A stretch of 64,000 bases of DNA from Schistosoma mansoni (GCF_000237925.1 NC_031498.1:888015-952014), one strand, 5' to 3'; shown: positions 23,401 through 35,069, counted from the first letter of the stretch. Translations and numbers: made by a program. The notes: generated from the letters alone by a model not told the origin.

Positions 23401-23647
23401 TCCTTAAACAGATTGTATTATTTTGCTTACCTTAGAATCTTTGGAATATTCAAAAAACATGCTAGAGGAATTAGATATCATATCTGAAAATATATTTGAT
23501 CTGCTTTAATAAAAATAGTTTTATCAGCCGTTGAGATTACTGTCCATTTTTAGTATACCTTAAATAATTACTAAATGACCTTAATCATAAAATTGTCATT
23601 TAGTAGCTGAATAGATATATTTCAGGATATATGAACAATTAATAAAA

Positions 23648-23850
23648 TACTATTAGTGTAAAGAGTTTGTGGAGATTGTCAGATTTTATTGTTGACGTTG
23701 TGAAATAATTCTAGAAAACGATTTCAAACTAAGAAGGACTGAATAGATCTTTTGCTCCAGTTTGGTACTCCTAAGCAGTGAACACCTACAGACTTTCAGG
23801 TCTCGAGGCTATTAGACAATTGAGTTCACATCCAATGATTTACAATTATA
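23648..23850. repeat. Very old S2-like relic
   Basis: Short blocks ('AGTTTGTGGAGATTGTC', 'CTCCTAAGCAGTG', 'CAGGTCTCGAGGC') suggest a decayed palindromic S2 copy. Confidence 0.35.
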
Positions 23851-24186
23851 ATTTCAGTCAATTCGTGGCATTGCACAACTATGTTCGATTAGCTGAGGAT
23901 CTTCTAGAAAGTCTAAATCTTATAGTCGAATTAATTGAGAATTTCTAGATCTGGAATTCAATACTTTACCAAAGAAAATATAGAAAGTAATGAAAAAAAT
24001 TATGATATAGAGACTGTATGCTGTTTTCTGATTGCTTCTCCATAGTTGAATATTCACATTATGTCAATCAAATAGGCATGCACAATATGCAATCTGCTAC
24101 ATATATTGCATCGTTTTAAGTTATCACGCCATATATTATAAGCACATCATGATATTCATAATTAAACTCTTAAGTTAAATTTCTAA

Positions 24187-24426
24187 TTATCAGAAGGGGT
24201 TTTGTGGAGATTTCAGTATTTTCATAGTTGAAAGCATGAGTAGTCATTTGAAGCTAGACCACCAAGGAAAACCTGGAAGCACTGGGTTCGAATCTCGTGA
24301 GGCGAGATCGTGGATGCGCATTGCTGAAGGAGTCTCACAATAGGACGAAATGGCCGTTCAGTGCTTTCAGGTTTTCCATGGTGATCTAGCTTCAATTGAC
24401 TCATGCTTTCAACTATGAAAATATCT
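24187..24426. repeat. S2 palindromic copy
   Basis: The minus-oriented tail (24187-24280) and plus-oriented tail (24330-24426) flank a central B-box and ribozyme region ('GGGTTCGAATCTCG'). The plus core reads CTGAAGGAG with GGACGAAAT, so an insertion and a GAAAC change weaken it. Confidence 0.8.
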
Positions 24427-24533
24427 AATTATTTAACTTAATAATCTAGAAACAAATTTGGTAAAAAAAACAAACAAACCAAAAACAAAATGTATATTGA
24501 TTTTTTTTCCTACATTTTATCCATCAAAAAAAA
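24405..24533 (+). repeat. 129-bp direct repeat, left copy (at scaffold gap)
   Basis: Identical by eye to 25335-25463, starting GCTTTCAACTATG and ending in an A8 run. It stops exactly at the N run. Confidence 0.9.
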
Positions 24534-24733
24534 NNNNNNNNNNNNNNNNNNNNNNNNNNNNNNNNNNNNNNNNNNNNNNNNNNNNNNNNNNNNNNNNNNN
24601 NNNNNNNNNNNNNNNNNNNNNNNNNNNNNNNNNNNNNNNNNNNNNNNNNNNNNNNNNNNNNNNNNNNNNNNNNNNNNNNNNNNNNNNNNNNNNNNNNNNN
24701 NNNNNNNNNNNNNNNNNNNNNNNNNNNNNNNNN
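24534..24733. other. Assembly gap, 200 N
   Basis: A run of exactly 200 N, probably a placeholder rather than a measured length. Confidence 0.98.
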
Positions 24734-25330
24734 GTTGTATTTGAGAATCTTGCTTTTACCTTTGTGCATGTTGAGGTCTACTAATGCAGAGACTACTGCT
24801 ACATTAGTTATCTTCATCCGTATTTGTTCGTGTACATGAGATAGGAGGGCTAGGTCATCTGCGAAGTCCAAATCGTCTAATTGATTCTGAGCTGTCCATT
24901 GTATTCCATGATTCCCCTAAGGTGTCGACGTCTTCATAATCCAGTCAATCACCAGAAGAGAAAGGAAGAGGGAGAGTAGACAGCCTTGCCTGACTCCAGT
25001 TCCGACTGGAAATGCATCTGTCAGCTGTCCTTCATGCACCACTGTGCACTGTAGTCCGTCGTATGAATTCTGCATAATGTTGGAAATCTTCTCAAGGACT
25101 CCATGTTGTCGAAATTTCCATCATGTTCTCCTGTCCACAATGTCAAACGCCATCTCATAGTCAATGAAATTGATGCATAGTGACCAGTTCCACTCAAATG
25201 ATTTTTCCACGATGATCCGTAGTGACGCAATTCAGTCTGTGCACGACCGATCCTTACGGGATCCAGCCGAATATTTTGTTGATACATGTTGATCTATGTG
25301 GTTCTTTGTGATGTGGTCCGATGAAATCTA
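24734..25330 (-). mobile_element. RTE-B (SR2-like) LINE, reverse transcriptase fragment
   Basis: The minus strand encodes RT pieces: 'IGRAQTELRHYG' and 'NIRLDPVRIG' upstream, 'GVRQGCLLSPF'-type sequence near 24985, and the catalytic box 'DFADDLALLSH' near 24850. Frames change along its length, so it is broken. Its 3' side runs into the gap and its 5' side ends at the 129-bp repeat. Confidence 0.75.
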
Positions 25331-25334
25331 TGGA

Positions 25335-25463
25335 GCTTTCAACTATGAAAATATCTAATTATTTAACTTAATAATCTAGAAACAAATTTGGTAAAAAAAA
25401 CAAACAAACCAAAAACAAAATGTATATTGATTTTTTTTCCTACATTTTATCCATCAAAAAAAA
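25335..25463 (+). repeat. 129-bp direct repeat, right copy
   Basis: Same sequence as 24405-24533 but continuing into unique DNA at 25464. See the left copy. Confidence 0.9.
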
Positions 25464-25721
25464 CTCGATAATAAGTAACTAACCACTAGACATATGCTGT
25501 ACAATCAATAAATTTTTAAAAGAAATATCCAATCAAATTTCTGATTGGTTAAATAAGTATGTTATTATTTCTTTTGTTTTGTTGGTATATTAGATCAGAT
25601 ATATTTTCGAAATCGTTATATAGTTTATCGATTTAATACATGAAAATATTTAAATTATAGAAAGCAGTTCGAAATTTATAATCTAGATTATCTGATGGGC
25701 TTAATTTGGTTGTTTTTACCC

Positions 25722-26225
25722 TGGAAAGACCGAGGGTAGTGAGAGTCCGTTCTCTCTCTCTCTCTCTCTTCAAATGCTCTCACATGACCATGAGTATACA
25801 GCCACTATCAGGGAAGTCCTACTCATTGACTTCTCGTGGTGGGGGTGTTGTTAACGAAATTGAGAGGACAAAAAGCGAATGTTCGGTGCTTTAGCCGGAC
25901 CGGTTGACACGGTAAGTCCACCTAGAGGAGTTGGAAAACTCTGATTTCAAACCAAGGGTGCACATGGGCTCCAGAATCCTGAGGGAACAAATGACGTATG
26001 AACCAATCGTCGGTCACCAGCTATCATGGGACTGCATCTCCTTACGTTGCTCCACTGCCCTGTGGTTAAGACTTTTAGGTCAAAGGCTTTGGGTGTGACC
26101 TACTAAGAAAACCACTTACTTCAGTCTGGGCACCCGGTTAGTATCACAGCCCACACAAATCAAGTGGCGCATATGCATTTGGCTCCCCTTTGTACCAATA
26201 TTTATGTGTCCAAATAAATAAAATA
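25722..26225 (+). repeat. R520 copy E
   Basis: Diverged member with a (CT)n-expanded 5' hairpin (25753-25769) and a 'CCAAATAAATAAAATAAA' tail. One of the older copies. Confidence 0.85.
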
Positions 26226-26625
26226 AATTTCACGTTTTAGATAATATAACAGTAGTAAACTTATTATTGTGTAGTCAAGATTAAATTTTGTTTGTAGACG
26301 AACTTATTTTGCAATCCATTCACTGGGTGTTCAGAATAAAAAAGGTCAAACAAATCTGTCCATTTTTTATGCGAATATTAGTTTGTTTTTCTCACCAAAT
26401 TGTTTACATAAATGTTTTGCGACCTTGATTGAAACTGTTGAATTTGTTTCTCTACTACGTCTAGTTCTGATTGTTCTAAATGTATGATGAAACCCTCAAC
26501 AATACCAAGAAGATTGAAGTTAATTACCTTTGTTAGCTGTTTGTTTCCCTCGTAAATGAATTTGATGAGTTATTTTCTTTAACTATCACTAACGTACCCG
26601 CTTAGTTTGTTATATGAGGTAGAAG

Positions 26626-27055
26626 TGTAGTGCCGTGCTTCGTTAATCGTTCACCTTGATAACCGTTATAATTCCAATATTAACGGTGCATAAAATCAAA
26701 AGGCAAAGAGAAGCAACAACTACAGTTTATTGTCAAATAACTCAGGCCAGAAAGCTACCAGCACCTGAGCGAATATCAGCAAGCACCGAGCGAGCAGCAA
26801 ACAATTACACAGGCAATTTATAGTCAAATTTAATAAGGGCACAGCAAAACAAAACAGAAGCTGATAACAGGATTTGCGTGCATACACATATGGGAAGGCG
26901 TATGAGTCATCGAATGATACTTAAGCAATCAACATTTTGGCTAGAGTGTCATGTGCTCTAGTGGTCATAGCAGTACAAAGAATGTGCAAATTGTTATTAT
27001 TCAAATGACGATGTCTGCTAAGTAAGTTAATAAAAAGGCTTAACCAAAATTAACC
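26626..27055. mobile_element. LTR of the 38905 family, one end eroded
   Basis: It begins TGTAGTGCCGTGCTTCG, as at 38905, and follows that sequence to about 27050, where the expected ACTACA-type terminus is not recognisable. Fossil. Confidence 0.65.
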
Positions 27056-27069
27056 ATAATCGAAATTGA

Positions 27070-27345
27070 TTGTAGGATGAATTTACTTAGTATTGTTTGT
27101 TTGGATCTTCCCATTGATGCTTAGGGCTGCAACTGATCAGTCTCTTATTGGCACATGTGCATACTGTGCGTCTTACCTCGATATTGCCCTAATAACGCGA
27201 TGGTGTTTGAAGCGAAAAGTACTGGGTTGGAATGCCAGAGTGAACATCAACTCTAAGATGCAGGTACACCCAGCTGACGAGTCCCAAATAGGACGAAACG
27301 CGCGTCGTGGATTCCACTGCTAGCCACTATCCATCTTTACTTATA
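27070..27345 (+). repeat. S1 (Smα-like) SINE with intact catalytic core
   Basis: The leader is inverted relative to the head (27070-27185). It is followed by a B-box-like 'GGGTTGGAATGCC' and the ribozyme: CTGACGA, stem II GUCC/GGAC, GAAAC, the ACGCGCGU octamer and GUC. Base 1.1 after the cleavage site is G instead of C, which mispairs in stem I. Confidence 0.85.
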
Positions 27346-27661
27346 ATGATTGTAGGATGGTTGCTATAGAAGTACCACTTAATCATAAGGAGAGCTCTCC
27401 TTCGTAAGAGGAGTTAAATAAAACATTTTTGTGAAAGATGAAAAACAGTACATATGTAAATAGACTGTTTGAGATCGTATAATAGATGATAGGGCCATTA
27501 AAGTATACAATAATTTGACAATCATTTGGATAACTAATAAGAATATAGGTATGGTTGTAGGTTTATGTCGTAAAATAAATAACATGTTAACTTCATGTAG
27601 TCAAAAAATCTGTCTAAATTCCCCAGTAGATTTCCATTTAAAAATAAAATTATCATAGGAT

Positions 27662-28020
27662 TGTAGATGGCGTCGAGTCTCGCTTGACTATGACCACCAC
27701 TACAATAAGATTACGCGCCCAGAAACGACTTGGTCCCTTTGGTAACTCGCAAAGCAGAAGGCTGTGATTGGTCCAGTAGAGTATATTTATTGGCGATCTC
27801 CAGGTATCGAAAGAATACCGAGACGTGCCAACGAGTACAGGCAAAAAGGGCAGAGCGTAAGAGAGTTCAAACAGACAAGGCGGACAACCGAACGAAAAGT
27901 GACTTTGATACAACTAAACAACAACGAGTACGATAAAACAATCACTGGTACAATTGGTTAAAATAATAATTGTTTCCATTATTCCAATCGTGTTCTCGTC
28001 GAGAAAAGCCGGTCACTACA
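27662..28020 (+). mobile_element. Probable solo LTR, 359 bp
   Basis: The termini are the perfect inverted pair TGTAG/CTACA. An internal 'GAGTATATTTATTGG' is TATA-like. The flanks (GGAT and GGAC) match at three of four bases. It differs in sequence from the other LTR families here. Fossil. Confidence 0.55.
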
Positions 28021-28044
28021 GGACTACTCATCCGTATTCTAAGC

Positions 28045-28160
28045 AACTAAGGGAATATCTAGGCAATACGCACAGGATGCATATATACCAACAAAAGACT
28101 GATCAACTGCAGTCCTAAACATGAATGGGAAGATTCAAGTAAACAATACTAAGTAAATTT
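28045..28160 (+). repeat. S1 leader fragment
   Basis: Matches the S1 leader ('GGCAATACGCACAG', 'GACTGATCAACTGCAGTCC', 'GGGAAGATTCAAG'). Confidence 0.7.
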
Positions 28161-28885
28161 ATTCATCCGTATGATTTTAAAACAGTTGTTTAGAATTTCC
28201 TGTTCATGTAAATAACTTTACTCTTCTGTACATTCTTTGAGAGTATAAGTTATCAGATTGCTTCTGGTATTCTACCACAGGATGTCTGTAAATGATCTAT
28301 CAACATTAACTGTTACAATGGATACTGGTGTCAGAATGCACTATGAAAAACTGTAGTTTCTGTCTGGATTATTGGATAATAATACAAGGATAGCATATAT
28401 TGATGACAGAAAGATTTACTCAATTAGTTATACAATGTAGATAATTGAATTCGGTAGGATATTCCAGTTATAATAAGATTTAAACCTACAGCGTCCTCGT
28501 CTCGTCATAATAGATGAAAGTCATGAATGATGTTTACTTGATTAGCTTGACATCTATGAATAGTTAGGTTTTCATTTTGATTACAGTACTTGCCCTCATT
28601 TTCATATATTACCCTGCTGTAATCAAATTGTCACGACAGTGATTGATGGTTGTCATTTGAGGAATGTTTTCGAGAGTTTGTTAAAATTAGATCTGCAAGA
28701 GTCTTTTATCATAGTAATACTAAATAGTTGTGATCGTTTCACTGATTTGTTTTATAATCACTATTCATTTTAACCTATTCATCTATCACTCCACCGATAT
28801 TAATGTGGATACACATTTTTCTTATGATTGGTTACGTCATAAAATCTCTTGTATATCCTGTTTTTATTTAAACTAAACTTGCATA
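28161..28885. other. Intergenic, nothing recognised
   Basis: No supported gene or repeat. Confidence 0.5.
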
Positions 28886-29195
28886 GTAAGCAAAGATGGG
28901 TAGTGGCTGGCAGTGGAATCCACGACGCGCACCTCGTCCTATTTGGAACTCGTCAGCCGGATGTACCTGCATCCCAGAGTTGATGTCCACTCTGGGACTC
29001 GAACCCAGTACCCTCGCTTCAAACGCCATCGCGTTATCCACTCGGCCACTGAGTCCTGATAGCCACTTGCTTGTGCAATGGGGTGAAGTTTAAATTCATT
29101 TAGTATTGTTTGTTTGAATCTTCCCATCGATGTGTTAGGACTGCAACTGGTCAGTCTCTAATCGGCATATGTGCATACTGTGCTTATTGCCTTAC
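28886..29195 (-). repeat. S1 (Smα-like) SINE, full length
   Basis: Minus strand: leader, tRNA-like head with A box TGGCCGAGTGG (near 29039-29049) and B box GGTTCGAGTCC (near 28997-29007), then the ribozyme. The catalytic GAAAC has become GAGGT, so cleavage is unlikely, although the pol III promoter boxes are the best in the window. Confidence 0.88.
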
Positions 29196-29330
29196 AATGT
29201 TTGTGAATTAAGGCTACATCGAGGCAATAAGCACAGTATGCACATATGCCAATTAGAGACTGACCAGTTGCAGTCCTAACATATCGATGGGAAGATTCAA
29301 ACAAACAATACTGAATGAATCTGAACTTTT
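29196..29330 (+). repeat. S1 leader in opposite orientation (inverted repeat arm)
   Basis: 29222-29325 is the inverted copy of 29097-29192, about 95 bp per arm with a ~30-bp spacer, near-identical. A decayed S1 tail follows at about 29440-29505 ('GATTTCACTGCTAGCCACT'). Confidence 0.8.
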
Positions 29331-29509
29331 GTAGTTATGGAAATTATGATTAGTTATGTGCATTTTTCTCACAAAACTACATTTGTAACATTGGATTGTA
29401 GTGACAGATTTAGTAGACTAAATAAAAAAAAACTGAATGATGAGTATTGAACAGGGCGAAAAACCCAATCTGGATTTCACTGCTAGCCACTATCCAAATA
29501 TTTAAAATG

Positions 29510-30385
29510 TTTCTTGTTTTTACTTTATAAGGTAATATTAACTGCTGTGTTATAGATAAAAGTAACAATTCTTATCATCTGCTTAAAATCTTTGTAAGAA
29601 ATATGTCGTATGGTAATTCCCGCTTTTTCTTCATACTTTCTAATATCTATCTACTAGCTAATAAATCCCATAACTGAAATTTATTATTTTTGAGTTTCCG
29701 TGTATCAGATAAACAAATCTGTACAATTCTATTAAGATGTCCTTGTTTAACCTACATACTTTATTGGTTATTCGTTGAAAATCTAGAATCTGGGTTAAAG
29801 TTGGATTATAATACAAAATAGACCGACCTTAAAACATAATCCCAGTCATAAACCGTTAATTCTGAACTCTACATCCTAATTCTAAGGTCTTAATTCTACT
29901 TCTAAGATCATAAATCGTTCGTTCATATTTGTTCTTTTTTTCTGATTGACTAAAAAAATGGAGTTTTCCAGGGTCATTTTAAGAGTCCGTCAAGTTCAAC
30001 CTTACAGTTCAGGTTTATTGGTGTTTGGTTTAAGCTAAATTATGATCCAGGTTTTTGTTCAACTTCAGTCATATGAAAGCTTATTTGATAACTAAGTCTA
30101 TCTCAAATCGTCTATTGATTAAATAATTATTCCTTGATAACTTGATGGATGACGGAATGGATACATAAAGGTATATCAATGTTTAAAGATATCTGCAAAG
30201 ACAGTAATAAATGTTATCTCTTATATTTCGCAATCCGTACTTTGTTAAACTTAATGCTCTTAAAACTTTTAGATTAAATAGTTATATAGTGCTTTTTGCA
30301 TTTCAGTGTTACCTCAACCTCGTGTCATTTTGGAGCGAATATCACCTACAAATTAAACCGTAGCTACCAACTTAATGTGATGTAC
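29510..30385. other. Intergenic, nothing recognised
   Basis: AT-rich, with short repeated words (29830-30000) but no defined element. Confidence 0.5.
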
Positions 30386-30389
30386 ATGA

Positions 30390-31265
30390 TTACCCAACCG
30401 AGCTACCTTGGCTGAGACACTTGCTACTTGAGATCCTACAATTCCAGACAAGTCAGATAGACAACGGCTGGGTCGAAAGCACCAAACTCAGGGTACGAAG
30501 GTGAAGTCGTTCTACCGAATGTGCACGTATGTGACGCATGTAAGACATTTCCTTCAAATAACCAGTGTCAGTAGCAATGCTCCACACAACTGAAGAAATG
30601 AGTTATTAAAATTCTTATCAAAAATATCATACATCATCTCAACCCAAGGGAATAGTTCCTGCTATGTTTGGAGCAATTACGAGTACACCTAGTCTGCGAA
30701 CGAAACAAAGACTTGTGACTAAATACCAATAAGCTAGCTATTATGATGCGTCCCAGCCCCGCTAACTAGAGAGAGAAGTCGAAGTCCGAAAGGGGAATAA
30801 ATATGTTCCACAAGCAGCCAGAAGCACAAGCAATCACAGCAGGTACAAAACAAACATATATATACAGCATAAAATTGTCCTTGGGAAGCGTTACAAAATG
30901 GCATACTAAAAGATACAACGAACCAATATCGTTCAAGGTCCTCCCAAGTGGGAAATACGACATGAAGATGAAAACTAGTGCCTTTGGCGCGAAAACAAGA
31001 AATTCAAATTTATAAAATAAATTTACAAAGATGAGGCATTTACCAAGTGAGTTCTGGGGATCTAACATCCCCAACACTTCCTCAGGGTGGTGATAAAGCA
31101 TTGAAAGTACGAAGTTAATTCCTCAAGAACTACTGGTATGGAAGCTATATGTGACCAGTCTCAATGGATTTTCTCTTAGGTTCGTCATTCATGCTTCCAC
31201 TGTGATAAAGCTGCTTACTATCAACTTGGTTTCGTTTTCGGATACCTCAAGAAGATAACCGGACA
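30390..31265 (+). repeat. Repeat P, copy 2, split by a solo LTR
   Basis: 30390-30659 and 31077-31265 together match copy 1 at 16955-17435. The insertion point is given by the uninterrupted copy 1. Confidence 0.8.
30660..31076. mobile_element. Solo LTR, 417 bp, nested in repeat P
   Basis: TGCTATGTTTGG...CATCCCCAACA is flanked by GTTCC (30655-30659) and CTTCC (31077-31081). Comparison with repeat P copy 1 fixes both ends. It contains two AATAAA-like signals. Fossil, different family from the other LTRs. Confidence 0.8.
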
Positions 31266-31289
31266 TATTATCTGTGGTGGATGACTGTC

Positions 31290-31390
31290 TTACATCAATC
31301 ATGATTGAACTCCACTGGCCACTACTCATTAGAACTCCAGAGATTTCATTTTGAAGCTGGTCACTAGAGATCACATATTTATTATTGTCA
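31290..31390 (-). repeat. S2 leader relic
   Basis: Reverse complement of the S2 leader ('CTAGTGACCAGCTTC', 'CTGGAGTTCTAATGAG'). Confidence 0.6.
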
Positions 31391-31429
31391 TAGGAGATCT
31401 GTGGAAAGCAAATTTTTTGTGTTCTGTCT

Positions 31430-31545
31430 CCGTGGTGGGGTGATAATTACTCACTGATATGGAGTCCCGAATAAGAACGAAACAACTATATAGTGCCTCC
31501 TGGTTTTTAATGGTGGTCTAGCTAAGATCGGTAAGTGATTTAGGC
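31430..31545 (+). repeat. S2 ribozyme and tail relic
   Basis: 'CTGATATGGAGTCCCGAATAAG-AACGAAAC' followed by 'GGTGGTCTAGCTAAG'. The core is disrupted. Confidence 0.6.
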
Positions 31546-31663
31546 TGGGAAAATCTTACAACCTTCACAAATTTCCGGTCTTCTTAAAATGATAAATTTA
31601 TACGCTGGTTTAGAAAAAAATTATTGGTTATGAAGATTACTGATAAAATGTTATCATAATTAA

Positions 31664-32125
31664 GCTTCCATGGTGGTCTAGCTTCAATTGACTCATGATT
31701 TCAACTAAGAAAAATACTGAGATCTCCACAAAACCCCTTCTGATTATAATCATATGCTCACTAGTGACTGACTTCAAGATATATGTCCTGGAGTTCTAGT
31801 GAGAAACAGTGATCGGTGGAGTTCAACCCCGTCTATTGTGAGATAACAACTCACTGAAGACAATTGGTGAACGGTTGCTCAAACTTCGTGGATTGGTTTT
31901 AGTTAGACATTAACACCGTTGGATTTCAGCCAGCTTAGTGGTCTATCGGTTAAGTGCGCTGGCGCGAGACTGGTAGGTCCTGGTTTCGAATCTCGCGAGG
32001 CGGGATCGTGGATGCGCGCTGCTGATGAGTCCCATAATAGGACGAAACGGCCGTCCAGTGCTTCTAGGTTTTCCATGGTAGTCTAGCTTCAATTGACTCA
32101 TGATTTCAACTATGGAAAATGATGT
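31664..32125 (+). repeat. S2 tail-to-head partial dimer; full-length copy with canonical hammerhead
   Basis: 31664-31744 is the end of one S2 unit. After about 6 bp (TATAAT) a full unit begins (leader 31750, A-box region near 31934, B box near 31985). The ribozyme has the textbook core: CTGATGA at 32022-32028, stem II GUCC/GGAC, GAAAC at 32044-32048, octamer ACGGCCGU, and GUC ending at 32055. Stem I pairs GCGCUG with CAGUGC over six base pairs. This is the best-preserved ribozyme of the S2 family in the window. Confidence 0.88.
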
Positions 32126-32537
32126 GAAGATACTTGTTTTCTGTTCATATAATAATGTCATATGTTTCAAAATTAACTGAACTTATCTGAACATCATATG
32201 TTATATGACACTAGTAATAAGTTATGGTATGTAAACAATTTATTTTAGTTAAAAGGTTGAACGTGTTCACCTGTCATTGATTATTTTAACTTCGGATAGA
32301 ATCAGCATTTCCAGGTAGCACGTATTACAATTCTCATGTGGTAGCCATCATATGCTTGTCATTATTTAACAGAGAATCTATATAGTAAAATAAAAGGTTT
32401 ACTATTAACAAGAACGTGCCTAAACTAAACAACCAATCTTTCATAATTCTAAATAAATGTAGAATAATATTCCCAAACCCCAAATTTTGAGGAAAAATTG
32501 ATCAATTTAGTGAAGATTTTGGAGAAATCTTATTGGA
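32126..32537. other. Intergenic, nothing recognised
   Basis: No supported feature. Confidence 0.5.
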
Positions 32538-32597
32538 TCATCATCATCATCATCATCATCATCGTCGTCATCATCATCGTCATCAACAACAACAACA
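32538..32597 (+). repeat. (ATC)n/(AAC)n microsatellite
   Basis: ATC run with a few GTC units, passing into CAACAACAACAA. Confidence 0.9.
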
Positions 32598-32749
32598 TTG
32601 ACCTCCAATGATATGGAGAATTTCCCTAGAATTTCGAGATTGATTATATCTGTGATTGAAAAATTTAACAAAGCGAGTAGATCAAATTACATAACTGCAT
32701 TTTCACTGAATCATGCTAGTTTCTGATCGGTATTATACACTGATTAACT

Positions 32750-32910
32750 AAAGTTGGATAGTGCCTAGAAGTAGAATCCAGTATTCGGTTTTTTTGTCCT
32801 ATTTGGGATGCGTCAGCTGAATATATCTGCATCTTCGTGTAAATGCTTAAAAAATTACTGGACAATTGTAGACCCTAACATCATCAATGGTAAGATAATA
32901 AACAATTACA
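32750..32910 (-). repeat. S1 relic
   Basis: Minus-strand remnant: 'CAGCTGACGCATCCCAAATA' is a decayed S1 ribozyme, with a partial leader beyond it. Confidence 0.6.
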
Positions 32911-33540
32911 CAAATTAAACTGATCAAATAATTTTTTTTTCACCGGTATATTCATTAAAAAATATTGATTAGTGTTTCCATATTTGAACTTGAAAATGAA
33001 TGAATACTGTTGACAATTGTAAACAGTCAACAACTGTTGTAAACAGTCGACACTCAAAACATTATTGATTATTTGTATAATTTATTTACCACGTGGTTTT
33101 ATTGATAAAACTATGGTCAGTCAGGTGGCTTGTGTCACATGATAACCTAATAACCTTATTCATTGTTGTGATTTATTGTTAATTGGTAATTCTGAAAATC
33201 GTATGGATGTTTTCATTGATAAGTCTTGCTGATTGAACGCTATATTCGGATCCTTAAGCTAGTCTCGTAACTCCCAAGCAAAATCTACACAGAGACTTGA
33301 ACACGAGAGAAAAGGCGAAAAATATACGACAAGCACTTTACTCCAAAGGTTCATTTATGTACAGAAATTATAGGGTTTTTATAGTATTTTAGAAGTCCTT
33401 GGGTTTTCCTGAAAATTCTAGGATACTACTAAACATAGCAGCAGTGTAGTAATCAGCTAATCAGAACCTCTACATGTGACTTGACATTTTTGCGATACTT
33501 CTAGCAAAACTTCTAATCGAACGCTGGCTGCATAAAATGC
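32911..33540. other. Intergenic, no defined element
   Basis: 33230-33540 has the look of a regulatory or LTR-type region (mixed composition between AT-rich flanks), but I could not place termini or a target duplication. Confidence 0.35.
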
Positions 33541-34055
33541 TTCTTAATGTTTCCTAAGCATCATTAGGAACTCAAAACAATTGTCAACCAACACCAAGAT
33601 CAGAATTTTTAATACAAATGCCAATACGGTTCTACTGTATGGGGCGGAAACCTGGAGAACTACGAAAGCCACCATCCAGAAGATACAGGTGTTTATCAAC
33701 AGTTGTCTACGCAAAATACTTCGGATTCGTTGACCAGACACTATCAGCAACAAGTTACTGTGGGAGAGAACAAACCAGATTCCATTCAGTAGAGGAAGAA
33801 ATCAGGAAGAAGCGCTGGAAGTGGATAGGACACATATTGAGGAAATCACCCAACCGCGTTACAGGGCAAGTCCTCACATGGAATCCTGAAGGTCAAAGGA
33901 GAAGGGGAAGACCAAAGAACACATTACGCCGAGAACTGGAGACAGACATGAGAAGAATGAACAAAAACTGGATAGAACTAGGAAGGAAGACCCAGGACAG
34001 AGTGGGTTGGAAAATGCTGGTCGGCGGCCTATGCTCCTTTGGGGGTAACAGGAGT
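33541..34055 (+). mobile_element. RTE-B (SR2-like) LINE, 3' end
   Basis: This is the C-terminal part of the RT protein: '[18 protein letters not shown]', '[17 protein letters not shown]', then after a frame change '[16 protein letters not shown]', '[16 protein letters not shown]' and '[16 protein letters not shown]'. It ends in a (TA)n tail. 5'-truncated, with at least one frameshift near 33785. Confidence 0.85.
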
Positions 34056-34057
34056 AA

Positions 34058-34076
34058 GTATATATATATATATATA
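34058..34076. repeat. (TA)n tail
   Basis: Simple TA run at the 3' end of the RTE-B fragment. It may be its original tail. Confidence 0.8.
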
Positions 34077-34078
34077 TG

Positions 34079-35069
34079 TGACTAGATGTGACTGGATCGT
34101 AATTATAGGCGCAGTAGTACTATCTGATCCCGTGATTGACTAATTCACGTTGTCTTTAGTATCAATGATCGTTTGACTTACTAATGCTCCGGGAAGCAAT
34201 GAACAGTGATCTTCACCTGAACGCTTATTGGTCCTTAAGCTACCTCCAATTTAGTGTACAATCAGAAAACGAAATTAAAAACAGAAATGATCTCTGTTGT
34301 GTAACTCAAACTTATACATTAATAGGAAGTAATATCCTGACTACATAAATAAGAAATAGCAAGATGTGCATCAATTTCCACTTATGTGAAAGATCCATCG
34401 TTGATTAAGAATAACTTGAGATAGGTAAAGCATACAACAATAGTTTATGCCTGGAGGATATAAGAATACGCTAATCCAAGTGACTAATATTTACACAATA
34501 AAAATCTACCAAATATTCCCATCGAGATATTCAAAAGTCAAGTTGAGTGAAGAAATATTTCTTTTCAACTAGTTCTTCATCAATGTAGAGTCAACATTTG
34601 TCCCTGTATCACAATGTCTTAACCAAGTTTAGGATGAATTGAAGGCAGATCGATGAATGTGATCGTAAATAAACATTATAAGACTGATTTACTTCAACAT
34701 CACTATACTTTAAGAATATAAGATCAGTATCATATAAATAGAACTTCGGAATCTGATACTGCTTATCAGAGAAAGTTATCAGTATACATATTCAATCTAA
34801 TACATTTTTGAACCCGTTAAAAACACGCATCAGTACAGATAATCACACATGGAATCAATACAGTAAGACAAGATAGAAGAAATGAAATTAGTAGAAATCA
34901 CAGAGGATTATAATGAAAAAAAATATTGATCGTAAACTTGGTTCAAAAATCACGAATAAATTTATGGTGTGTAAATTATGAATCAGTAAACTTACAGAGA
35001 TTGATATGAGGTTGGCGAGGATAAAGAAGATGAAAGAATGTATCTACATCACTGTGACCGATTTTGACC
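34079..35069. other. Intergenic, nothing recognised
   Basis: AT-rich; no gene or repeat identified. Confidence 0.5.

Noticed and set aside
24458-24871. Open frames spanning the first N run
   Set aside because: Codons come from N. Only the RT box on the minus strand near 24850 is real, and it belongs to the RTE-B fragment.
33230-33540. Another solo LTR
   Set aside because: No convincing TG/CA termini or duplication could be placed.
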